Below, in pieces: positions 1 to 6,565 of a stretch of 16,386 nucleotides of DNA. Numbering within the stretch: position 1 is the first letter of the stretch; each line of letters opens with the position of its first letter. The notes under the pieces are model-generated. The model had not been told where the DNA came from, ran no database searches, and saw only the letters and a list, made by a program, of their open reading frames with translations. The stretch lies in assembly GCA_025056515.1 (NCBI GenBank), contig JANWWB010000278.1:1-16386 (forward strand). The letters are read 5' to 3'. Made by a program: the position numbers and the translations under genes. This stretch comes from Anaerolineales bacterium. GTDB taxonomy: Bacteria > Chloroflexota > Anaerolineae > Anaerolineales > Villigracilaceae.

Positions 1-80
1 CGCAAGTCGGGGGTTCGGACGTCTGGCTGATGGTGGAAGTCGCGGGGGCGTTGGATGCGGAAGACATCCGGCGTTTCTGA
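1..80 (+). CDS. C-terminal end of an unidentified protein (partial)
   Basis: An open frame enters from the left edge (first full codon at base 3) and stops at TGA 78-80, giving about 25 residues. The visible peptide includes GSDVWLMVEVAGALDAEDI and ends RRF. It reads like natural protein, with alternating hydrophobic residues followed by an acidic helix. Its gene lies on the + strand and faces the DUF4349 lipoprotein gene tail to tail. The hairpin at 238-272 would terminate it, though 157 bases of apparently non-coding sequence separate stop and hairpin. I do not recognise the family from this fragment and assign no function. Confidence 0.5.
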   Translation, partial: QVGGSDVWLMVEVAGALDAEDIRRF

Positions 81-237
81 CAGCGCGCCGAGTTGCCCCG
101 TCAAGCAGGTTTCTGGATGCTGCAGCTGAGCATGAATGGACATAGGGAGAAGCGAGAGAAGCTAAACAGAGGGAATCGTGCTCCAGGAAAGATGGACAAC
201 CCAAGTTCGCCGAGCAAGCTCTTGAAACGGCAAAAGG

Positions 238-272
238 AACGGCCGGGTGAAAGCCGGCCGTTTGTGTTTTTC
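238..272 (+). terminator. Rho-independent terminator, probably bidirectional, between convergent genes
   Basis: A perfect 9-bp stem AACGGCCGG (238-246) pairs with CCGGCCGTT (254-262) around a 7-base loop, followed by TGTGTTTTTC on the + strand. On the - strand the tail is weaker (CCTTTTGCC), but the hairpin lies only 17 bases past the stop of the DUF4349 gene, so it may serve both directions. Its stem core is shared with the folD/dnaK hairpin at 15324-15359. Confidence 0.85.
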
Positions 273-289
273 AAAGACATCTGAGGAGG

Positions 290-1219
290 CTACTCCGAAG
301 ATGGTGCAGACGCAGTGTGTTTCTTCTTACGTCGCCTTAGTGCACGCACAATCACCCAGATCACAAGCGCTGGGGGACCGAAAACCAGCAGCGATGCAGG
401 CACAATCAGCAGGAAGAAATAAATGACTGCATCGACAAACCTTTGGAAGAACTGAATCAGGGCTTGGATGGCATCCCGCGCTGCTTTGCCGGGTGTCCAG
501 GGGCCAATCTTAATCGGCTGAATCGTCTCTTCGGCTATCAGGGTGACGTTGATCAGCGAATAGGCCACCGATTCTTCATAGTATTTTATCTGCCCCTTGA
601 TAACTTCAATTTGCTCATTGTAGTACTGCAACTGTGAGAAAACATTTAAGACATCCTCGGTTTTCTCTGCTTTGCGCATGATTTCTTCGAGCTGGTCCCG
701 CGCGGCCTCTAGTGCTTTCAGGCGCGACTGTAAGTCCACATACGCCGCAGTGACATCCTGCCCCGTATGATTCTCTTGACGCACTTCGATCGCGTTGGTT
801 TTGATTTGTTCCAGAGCCGCATCTAGGTGTTCTGCTGGGACTCGGATGGAAATACTCGCTTCCGGCGCCACGCCGCCATCGGAGGTAGAAACCTGATACA
901 AATTCATCGAGACCACGAATCCCCCAAGCGATCTCGCCAATTCTCCGATTTCTTCCAATCGGGTCTGTGGGTGGGAGACCACGATGGTCAAGTTGACGTT
1001 CATCATAACCATGCGCTCTTCCAAGGCCGGCATGGCTGGCGACTCTGGAAGGATGCTGCTGCTCTCTGGCATGCGAGCGACCTGATCCAACCCGCCTGGC
1101 TCCCCTCCATATCCGTAGTCTGGAACGGCCTCTGGCGTTGGCAGCGAGGCAATTTTGGTGCCACAAGCAGTCAGAAACAGCACAAGTAAGACAAGGGACA
1201 AAAGAGTTTTTTGCTTCAT
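290..1219 (-). CDS. DUF4349-family membrane-anchored lipoprotein
   Basis: Protein of 309 residues. An N-terminal signal peptide (MKQKTLLSLVLLVLFL) ends in lipobox LTAC with Cys19 as the predicted lipidation site. A Pro/Gly/Ser-rich linker (about 25-65) follows, then an alpha/beta region (about 70-160), a heptad-like coiled-coil stretch (about 162-215) and a hydrophobic segment (about 267-291) before a basic RRRKKK tail. This layout matches the DUF4349 family as I know it, whose function is unknown. I chose ATG 1217-1219 because GGAGGAG lies just upstream and the signal peptide starts there; the longer frame to 1249 adds ten residues without support. It lies 76 bases downstream of the metallophosphoesterase, so it may be cotranscribed with coaBC or have its own weak promoter. 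TAG stop at 290-292. Confidence 0.85.
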   Translation of the reverse strand: MKQKTLLSLVLLVLFLTACGTKIASLPTPEAVPDYGYGGEPGGLDQVARMPESSSILPESPAMPALEERMVMMNVNLTIVVSHPQTRLEEIGELARSLGGFVVSMNLYQVSTSDGGVAPEASISIRVPAEHLDAALEQIKTNAIEVRQENHTGQDVTAAYVDLQSRLKALEAARDQLEEIMRKAEKTEDVLNVFSQLQYYNEQIEVIKGQIKYYEESVAYSLINVTLIAEETIQPIKIGPWTPGKAARDAIQALIQFFQRFVDAVIYFFLLIVPASLLVFGPPALVIWVIVRALRRRKKKHTASAPSSE

Positions 1220-1295
1220 GGTGTCTCCTCCAAAAATATCCAAGATCACTTGCCTTTACCAAGACGTCTACGCGCCTAAAAAGTTCCTGTTTTGC

Positions 1296-2030
1296 TCACC
1301 ACCCTGCGCTCAAGCGCGCTGCGTGACGTTCCGGTAGACCGACAGCGCGGATTTGGGCTTGGACACGCGCAATGTCATAGGCAACTCGGCGCGCTTCCCA
1401 GGTCTTCTGCTGCGGATGGTACAACGCATAGGCAGCGCGCGGGTCGCGGTCGCGCGGTTGGCCAACCGATCCGGGATTCAAGATAGCACGGTCTTGGAGG
1501 AGATAGGGGGCATCGAGCGGTGGAATTTCTATTGAGAAACTATCCTCTTCGGTATGGTACTGAAAAATTGCTTGAAAATGAGAATGTCCCACTACACACC
1601 ACGGTGTCCCGAAAAATTCCAAGTTTAAGCGCGCTATCATCGTATTCATGACGTATTCCCAAATTGGGTCGCGCGGACTTCCATGCACAAGCGTCATCCC
1701 CTGCCGCACAACCGGCTGAATCGATTGACTTTTCAGGAACTCCCAACTGGCCAGCGAGAGTTGTTCTTTTTGCCACAGCAAAGCAGTACGTGCCTCGGGA
1801 TTGAAAGCATGAAGAGCTATCCCATCGAGAAGAGCGTAGTCATGGTTGCCCATCATGGCAGTCAGGTTGGGCAAGTTGGCGATGCGTTCAATACACTCAT
1901 TCGGCCAAGGTCCATAACCGACAATATCGCCCAGACACCAAACCTCGCTTACCTCTCCTGCGTCTGCTAGGACGGCCTCCAAGGCAATCAGATTAGCATG
2001 AATATCCGAAATGACCAAGATTTTGCTCAT
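1296..2030 (-). CDS. Calcineurin-like metallophosphoesterase (YfcE/Metallophos_2 type)
   Basis: Protein of 244 residues, full length for small single-domain phosphodiesterases. The dimetal site motifs appear in order: SDIHAN (Asp9, His11), GDIVGYGP (Asp35), GNHD (Asn62, His63), VHGSP (His116) and GHSHF (His149, His151). The late NPGSVGQPRDRD motif is typical of this family. It has no signal peptide, so it is cytoplasmic. The start codon overlaps the coaBC stop (ATGA, 2027-2030), which indicates translational coupling in one operon. Substrate cannot be deduced; relatives hydrolyse cyclic or linear phosphodiesters or nucleotides. Family is certain, reaction is not. Confidence 0.92.
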   Translation of the reverse strand: MSKILVISDIHANLIALEAVLADAGEVSEVWCLGDIVGYGPWPNECIERIANLPNLTAMMGNHDYALLDGIALHAFNPEARTALLWQKEQLSLASWEFLKSQSIQPVVRQGMTLVHGSPRDPIWEYVMNTMIARLNLEFFGTPWCVVGHSHFQAIFQYHTEEDSFSIEIPPLDAPYLLQDRAILNPGSVGQPRDRDPRAAYALYHPQQKTWEARRVAYDIARVQAQIRAVGLPERHAARLSAGW

Positions 2031-3238
2031 TTGTGCTCCAGGAAGCCAGCAAGATGGTTGATAACAGCTTCAGCCACCTGTTCTTTGCTCATCAGCGGCA
2101 GAGGAAGTTTCCTCCCATCAGAAAAGAGCAGGACGACGCGATTGGTATCGACGCCAAAACCAGAATCAGGCGCCGTGATATCATTAGCGACAATGAAATC
2201 GAGCTGTTTGCTATGCAACTTGAGGTCGGCGTTTTCGAGCAGGTCGCGACTCTCGGCAGCGAATCCGACCACGCAGGTCGGCCGCCTAGACCCGAGGCCT
2301 GCAACCGCTACAAGAATGTCTGGCGTCGCTTCAAGCTCAAGCTGCGGTGCACCAGCTTGCTTTTTGATCTTGTCGGGGGCGACCGTCTTGGGGCGGAAGT
2401 CGGCCACTGCTGCTGCCATTAACAGGGCATCGGCACCCTCAGCTTCGACTAGGACGGCATCCTTCATCTCCTCAGCGGTCTGCACAGAGACCAAGTGCGC
2501 ACCCACCGGGGGCTTAAGCGCAGTTGGCGCGCTGATCAACACCACGTTCGCACCCGCATCCAGGGCAGCTTGGGCCAGGGCATATCCCTGTTTGCCAGAG
2601 GATTTGTTGGTCAGCACACGCACCGGGTCCAGAGGTTCCTGGGTTCCTCCCGCTGTGACCACCACTTTTTTGCCCGCCAATCGCCCGTGGCGTCCCAGGA
2701 CAAGGCGGATGTGACCGATGAGTTCAGGCGTCTCCAGTAAACGACCCAGCCCAACCAGTCCCGAAGCCATGCGACCTTCCCCAGGCCCTGCCAAATACAC
2801 GCCGCGCTCCTGCAAAAGTCGGATATTTGCCTGTGTCGCCGGATGTTCATACATGCCGGCATCCATGGCTGGAGCAACCAGGATAGGACAACGGGCGGCC
2901 AATGCCAGAATCGTGACCAAGTTATCGGCCACGCCATGCGCCAGCTTGGCCAGGGTATTCGCAGTTGCAGGAGCAATCACCATTAAGTCCGCCCTCTGAC
3001 CAAGACCGACGTGCAGAACATGCGCCTCTCCACCCCATAAATCGGCATCGGTATATGTCTTTCGTCCGGTGACCGATTGGAAGGTCAAGGGAGTTACGAA
3101 TTTCTCCGCTCCTGGCGTGAGGACGACATCCACCAGAGCGCCGGCTTGAGTCAGCTTCGAGGCTAAGTCGGCAGCTTTGTAGGCAGCAATCGAGCCGGTA
3201 ACGGCGAGGAGAATCCTACGAGAAGCAAGGACAGACAT
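2027..3238 (-). CDS. coaBC: Bifunctional phosphopantothenoylcysteine decarboxylase / phosphopantothenate-cysteine ligase
   Basis: Protein of 403 residues, the usual length for the CoaBC fusion, which performs two consecutive steps of coenzyme A synthesis. The N-terminal FMN-dependent CoaC (HFCD) domain (about 1-180) has TGSIAAYKAAD at the start, His76 in HVGLGQRAD (catalytic His in this family) and APATANTLAKLAHGVADNL. The C-terminal CoaB domain (about 188-400) shows TAGGTQEPLDPVR, NKSSGKQGYA, AAAVADFRP, KIKK, GFAAES and VANDI. Two decarboxylase positions depart from the E. coli pattern: PAMDAGMY (123-130) replaces PxMNxxMW, and ASG (158-160) replaces ACG. The start ATG has no Shine-Dalgarno; a perfect TATAAT ends six bases before it, so the mRNA is probably leaderless. 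First gene of an operon with the overlapping phosphoesterase. Confidence 0.95.
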   Translation of the reverse strand: MSVLASRRILLAVTGSIAAYKAADLASKLTQAGALVDVVLTPGAEKFVTPLTFQSVTGRKTYTDADLWGGEAHVLHVGLGQRADLMVIAPATANTLAKLAHGVADNLVTILALAARCPILVAPAMDAGMYEHPATQANIRLLQERGVYLAGPGEGRMASGLVGLGRLLETPELIGHIRLVLGRHGRLAGKKVVVTAGGTQEPLDPVRVLTNKSSGKQGYALAQAALDAGANVVLISAPTALKPPVGAHLVSVQTAEEMKDAVLVEAEGADALLMAAAVADFRPKTVAPDKIKKQAGAPQLELEATPDILVAVAGLGSRRPTCVVGFAAESRDLLENADLKLHSKQLDFIVANDITAPDSGFGVDTNRVVLLFSDGRKLPLPLMSKEQVAEAVINHLAGFLEHK

Positions 3239-3244
3239 AACACA

Positions 3245-3250
3245 ATTATA
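3245..3250 (-). promoter_or_regulatory. -10 element of coaBC, implying leaderless mRNA
   Basis: On the - strand TATAAT is followed by TGTGTT and then the coaBC ATG. With the usual 6-7 base distance from -10 to transcription start, the message would begin at the start codon. No purine-rich ribosome site is present in the six bases between. No convincing -35 hexamer is seen 16-18 bases upstream. Confidence 0.65.
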
Positions 3251-4096
3251 CTTCCTATCGAGAACGAGATTTTTGGTCGCTGAAGACGCTCAACACACTC
3301 TTCCCCAACTCTTGCATGCATAAGCACGTGAGCATCCTCTGTGCAGGGGCACGAATGGAAATACACTTGATAATCGAGCTATTTATCCTCCATAGCAGTT
3401 AAAGCTGGCTGACAAGAACTTCCCCAGTGCACCCAAAAAGGGAAAGCGCCAGGATGGAAAGGAATCAGCAAAACTCCTGTGAGAAGGAGCAGTGCAACCA
3501 GTACTTTCAGGCAATCGCATAGTAAATCTCTGCAGTCAGCCAAAGAAAGAGGACGAAAAGCAACTTGAGCTGAAACTTGATGGTTGCCAGCTAGAATGCG
3601 ATCCTGACCAAATCCCAGCAACGATGCACCGTTGCCCTCGGCCTAACTTCAATGCACCGATGAGTGCCATGTTGACCTGCCCTTGAAAGGGGCTAAAACA
3701 AGGAAAGTCAAAAGGACAAGACCCGATTTTATGCCAAAGCTCGTCCGGCGAAAAATGGGTGAAACTGCGAAATATCGACAAAGCCGGCCATCAGAAGTGG
3801 CACTTGTGTCAGAAGCCCAGCAACGGTAGAGTCTAATCCGGTAGTACAACTGATCAGGTTATCCTGAGCTATGTGAGCATGAAAACAACGGTAATCCAAG
3901 AGCAAGAAGTTCAAAAATGGTCAAACCGGAAAAATAGACCAAGCGCCTCAAAAGCTAACACCGGAGCAAAGGCATCTCGCCGCATGGGAGGGCACGACCG
4001 CTTATCTATCTCTTGAGAGTAGGTGGGCATATCTAGGCCAAGAAGAAGGCAGGAGATGCTTTAGATGTGTAAAGTGAGAAGAGTGTCGCATCCTTG
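3251..4096. other. Long spacer without a credible gene
   Basis: About 850 bases between coaBC and the terminator of the receiver-CpaE gene. Short open frames on both strands lack ribosome binding sites and recognisable motifs. On the - strand several frames contain hydrophobic runs (for example VLVALLLLTGVLLIPF near 3450-3510 and SGLVLLTFLVL near 3690-3725), interrupted by stops, which could be the remains of a membrane protein gene. It looks more A-rich than the flanking genes by eye. I see no tRNA, repeat array or long inverted repeat. Confidence 0.5.
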
Positions 4097-4125
4097 AAAA
4101 AGCATCTTGCGGACCGCATAGATGC
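4097..4125 (-). terminator. Rho-independent terminator of the seven-gene minus-strand run
   Basis: Read on the - strand: GCATCT, a bulged A, TGCG, loop GTC, CGCA, AGATGC, then TTTTTC. This is a 10-bp stem with one bulged base and a U tract, starting about 20 bases past the stop of the receiver-CpaE gene. It is the only strong intrinsic terminator I see on this strand between 4097 and 11203. Confidence 0.9.
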
Positions 4126-4144
4126 TCGCTTGCAGCACATCCTG

Positions 4145-5362
4145 CTAAGCAGACTTGCGCTTGCGTTGCCGCTCGATGACACGTCTCCAAACCGGTGTAG
4201 AGTTCGCAGGGGTTGTCTTTTGGTGTTGTTCGAGGCTGAGCGCAAATGCCAAATCTTCAAAGATAACACTGAGGGGGCTTTCCGGTCCTGCCAGGACAGG
4301 TGGCTTCCCCAAATTGAGCGCCGTCACAAATTCATCTGGGGCATACGGCAGAATGAGATTGACGGGAAGCTTGAGCATTCGTTCGATGTCTTGCAGCGCT
4401 AATCCTTGACGGGGGAAAGTCCAATTCAGAATAACGTAAATCTTTTTCTCTGACAGGTATTGTAGAGTCTCGAAAGTTTCTCGCGCGATGCTGGCCGAGC
4501 GCAGAGAGGCAATCTCTGGTTGGAGCAAGAGCACAATCACATCGCTCTGGTCAAGACAGGCAAGACACGAGTCGCTGAAGCGATGAGGCAAGTCAAAAAC
4601 AAGATAAGTAAACTGGCGGCGCAAAAGCGATATCACGCGGGTGACTTTTTCTGCTGTTATCAGTTCGCCTTCTTCAGGACGTCGTGGGGAAGCCAGAGTC
4701 ATCACGCCGCTTTCGTGCGGCAGAAGGACAGAAGAAAGCAGTTCCGCATCAATGGCTTCAACTTCAGCACGGCAAAGGTCGGCCCAGGTGCTTCGCAGGG
4801 CTTGGTTGAGGAACAAAGCCGTTTGACCTGCTGTCTCGACCATATCGGCTAGGAGAACCTTCAGGTTCCAGAGTCTAGCCAAACCGGCCGCCAGGTTAAC
4901 CGCCACCGTGGTAACACCGGCGCCGCCGCGCAACGAGAAAATCGAAATGGCGCGCGCTTGTTCTTCGGAAGATAACTGGCCCCTGAGCTGCACCAGCGGA
5001 CGCAATAGGACATGGATGCGCGCTGTCAATTCTTCGATATCGCAAGGTTTGACCACATAATCATCCGCTCCAGCTTCAAAGCCTTTGACCTTGTGGTCAA
5101 CATCATCCAAGGCGGTAAGCATGATGATGGGAATATGGGCGCGGTCGGGCATGGCGCGAATGGCGCGGCAAGCCGTGTAACCGTCCATCTCGGGCATCAT
5201 CACATCCATCAGGATGATATCGGGTGGGGACGTTTTGACTTCCGCAATGGCCATCGGCCCATTGGCAACCGGGATGACTTCAAAGCCTTGCTTCTTCAAC
5301 AAGGCAGTCATCATGCGACGAGTCAGGTCGTCATCTTCAACCAGCAGGACACGAATGGGCAT
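4145..5362 (-). CDS. Response regulator receiver fused to CpaE/TadZ-like ParA-type ATPase
   Basis: Protein of 405 residues. Residues 1-121 are an intact receiver domain: acidic cluster Glu9-Asp12, phosphoacceptor Asp53 in ILMDVMMPEMDG, Thr83 and Lys105 in VVKP. After a short linker, residues about 136-370 form a MinD/ParA-like domain with deviant P-loop LRGGAGVTT (144-152) and Walker B-like YLVFDLP (Asp257). The P-loop lacks the canonical GK(T/S) lysine, with Val150 in its place, as is common in CpaE/TadZ proteins that position Flp pilus machinery at the cell pole. A basic tail (RQRKRKS) ends the protein. The ATG has AGGAGAA upstream and sits 11 bases after the previous stop, so it is cotranscribed with the membrane protein and pilin. 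Localisation or assembly of a surface structure under phosphorylation control is an inference. Confidence 0.88.
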   Translation of the reverse strand: MPIRVLLVEDDDLTRRMMTALLKKQGFEVIPVANGPMAIAEVKTSPPDIILMDVMMPEMDGYTACRAIRAMPDRAHIPIIMLTALDDVDHKVKGFEAGADDYVVKPCDIEELTARIHVLLRPLVQLRGQLSSEEQARAISIFSLRGGAGVTTVAVNLAAGLARLWNLKVLLADMVETAGQTALFLNQALRSTWADLCRAEVEAIDAELLSSVLLPHESGVMTLASPRRPEEGELITAEKVTRVISLLRRQFTYLVFDLPHRFSDSCLACLDQSDVIVLLLQPEIASLRSASIARETFETLQYLSEKKIYVILNWTFPRQGLALQDIERMLKLPVNLILPYAPDEFVTALNLGKPPVLAGPESPLSVIFEDLAFALSLEQHQKTTPANSTPVWRRVIERQRKRKSA

Positions 5363-5373
5363 GTTGACTTCTC

Positions 5374-5814
5374 CTAAGGAATCGCAGTAGGGGTGGCGAC
5401 CAGAAAGACAATCTTGCCGACATCGGTGACCTCACCGGCCCGAATCTCCACTGATAGTTCCTGCGCTGTTCCGTTAAAAGCAATGATCAAGTTGCGTTTC
5501 CCCGCTGGCGCTCCTTTATAGAGAAATTTCCCTTCTGCATCCGCCAGAACTGGTCTATCGACCCCAAAAAGGTACACTTCAGCGCTAAGAGGTCTGCCCT
5601 GTTCATCCACAACCTGTCCGCGCACATCTCCTCGACCAGCTAGCAGCATGACTGTCTGACTTCCGGCGAAACGGAAAACCAATCCGACCAAGGTGATCAG
5701 AAGCAAGACAAGCAAAATCAAACGATACACCCGACGATGTGCCGCAGGATCCTTCGGTTTTTCGGGAATGCCGTGCTGATATTCTTGCAAGCTAGGAGAA
5801 CTGGAAAGACCCAT
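5374..5814 (-). CDS. Membrane-anchored protein with carboxypeptidase-regulatory-like beta-sandwich domain
   Basis: Protein of 146 residues: a short cytoplasmic N-terminus (1-29), one transmembrane helix (about 30-49, VYRLILLVLLLITLVGLVF), then an outside domain (about 62-138). That domain begins RGQVVDEQGRPLSAEVYL and continues with ADAEGKFLYKGAPAG, the pattern of carboxypeptidase-regulatory-like (transthyretin-like) folds. I chose ATG 5812-5814 because AGGAGG lies just before it and the upstream pilin stop is 10 bases away; the longer frame to 5898 would overlap the pilin and has no ribosome site. It lies between the pilin-lectin and the receiver-CpaE gene, so it may be a membrane partner of the surface protein. 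No enzymatic residues are recognisable. Confidence 0.75.
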   Translation of the reverse strand: MGLSSSPSLQEYQHGIPEKPKDPAAHRRVYRLILLVLLLITLVGLVFRFAGSQTVMLLAGRGDVRGQVVDEQGRPLSAEVYLFGVDRPVLADAEGKFLYKGAPAGKRNLIIAFNGTAQELSVEIRAGEVTDVGKIVFLVATPTAIP

Positions 5815-5824
5815 CGTGCCTCCT

Positions 5825-6508
5825 TTATGGCAGACGATTGACGGTAATGCTATCAAAGCACACAACCGTCGCATCCCACGTCCGCAAGCCAATCCCACCT
5901 TTGGTATAGGTCGAATCGCTCATAGACAGAACTTGTTGTCCGTCTACAAATGCCGTATAGCTATTCCCTTGAACGACTACTTTGATGTCGTGTGGTGCGC
6001 TGTAATAGTCGTATGTTTTCGGCAGACGGTAAAGACCCGAGGGCGAAAACTCGTTGCCTTGATACCACTCGCGAAATGCAAAGCCTTGCAAGCCCGGGTC
6101 GTATTGGAACGTATAACCGTTCACAGCTTTGAAGTTATCGGCGCGAAAATAGATGCCATAACCATTCCCTTGGTCCAACTTTGCACCGTTCAACTGGATG
6201 ACGTAATTATCGGCGTCTTCGATCGGCACAAAAATTCTTCCAGGCTGACTGGTGCAGAGTTGGCCGTTTTTGATTTCCCATTTCCCACTGACAACCGTCC
6301 ATCGGCTCAAATCGTTGAAATCGTCACTGAACAGGCTCGCCGCGCAAGTCACCGGTCGGCTGCCGATCTTCTCAGCCAGAAAGCAATAGATATCTTTCAG
6401 ACTTACACCGCTGAGACTGAGAACAAGAAGGGCAACCAAGACTACGAGCAAGATTATCAAACCGTATTCTACTAACCCTTGTCCCGGGTGAAGCATAGAC
6501 CTTTTCAT
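5825..6508 (-). CDS. Flp-type prepilin N-terminus fused to a lectin-like jelly-roll domain
   Basis: Protein of 227 residues. The first 34 residues are a class IVb prepilin signature: short basic leader MKRSMLHPG, predicted cleavage after Gly9, then QGLVEY with Glu at +5 and Tyr at +6, and a hydrophobic helix to about 34. Residues about 58-225 form a secreted beta-rich domain, starting SDDFNDLSRWTVVSGKWEI and containing NGYGIYFRADN, HDIKVVVQGNSYTAFVDG and KGGIGLRTW. This resembles concanavalin-like/DUF1080-type jelly rolls that bind or cleave glycans. Four cysteines (42, 55, 85, 217) could form disulfides. ATG 6506-6508 is preceded by GGAGGT; a GTG two codons earlier lies inside that site. Typical Flp pilins are only about 50-80 residues, so the C-terminal extension is unusual. 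Catalysis is not evident; glycan binding is inferred. Confidence 0.8.
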   Translation of the reverse strand: MKRSMLHPGQGLVEYGLIILLVVLVALLVLSLSGVSLKDIYCFLAEKIGSRPVTCAASLFSDDFNDLSRWTVVSGKWEIKNGQLCTSQPGRIFVPIEDADNYVIQLNGAKLDQGNGYGIYFRADNFKAVNGYTFQYDPGLQGFAFREWYQGNEFSPSGLYRLPKTYDYYSAPHDIKVVVQGNSYTAFVDGQQVLSMSDSTYTKGGIGLRTWDATVVCFDSITVNRLP

Positions 6509-6565
6509 GTGCACCTCCGCAATCTCATTATGACATACATAAGTTGGGGAGGTGCCTTAAATTTT

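Noticed and set aside
93..284. 63-residue open frame on the + strand downstream of the partial gene
   Set aside because: It runs through the terminator hairpin and has no ribosome site.
615..1262. 215-residue open frame on the - strand overlapping the DUF4349 gene
   Set aside because: It is the other reading frame of the lipoprotein gene, rich in Arg, Gly and Cys without domain pattern. The lipoprotein frame has lipobox, coiled coil and membrane helix.
3379..3621. 80-residue hydrophobic open frame on the - strand
   Set aside because: It starts with TTG without a ribosome site, has no recognisable family, and looks at best like a fragment of decayed sequence.
6509..6565. Possible promoter (CATAAT) before the pilin gene
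   Set aside because: No acceptable -35 hexamer at 16-18 bases, so I could not separate it from chance.
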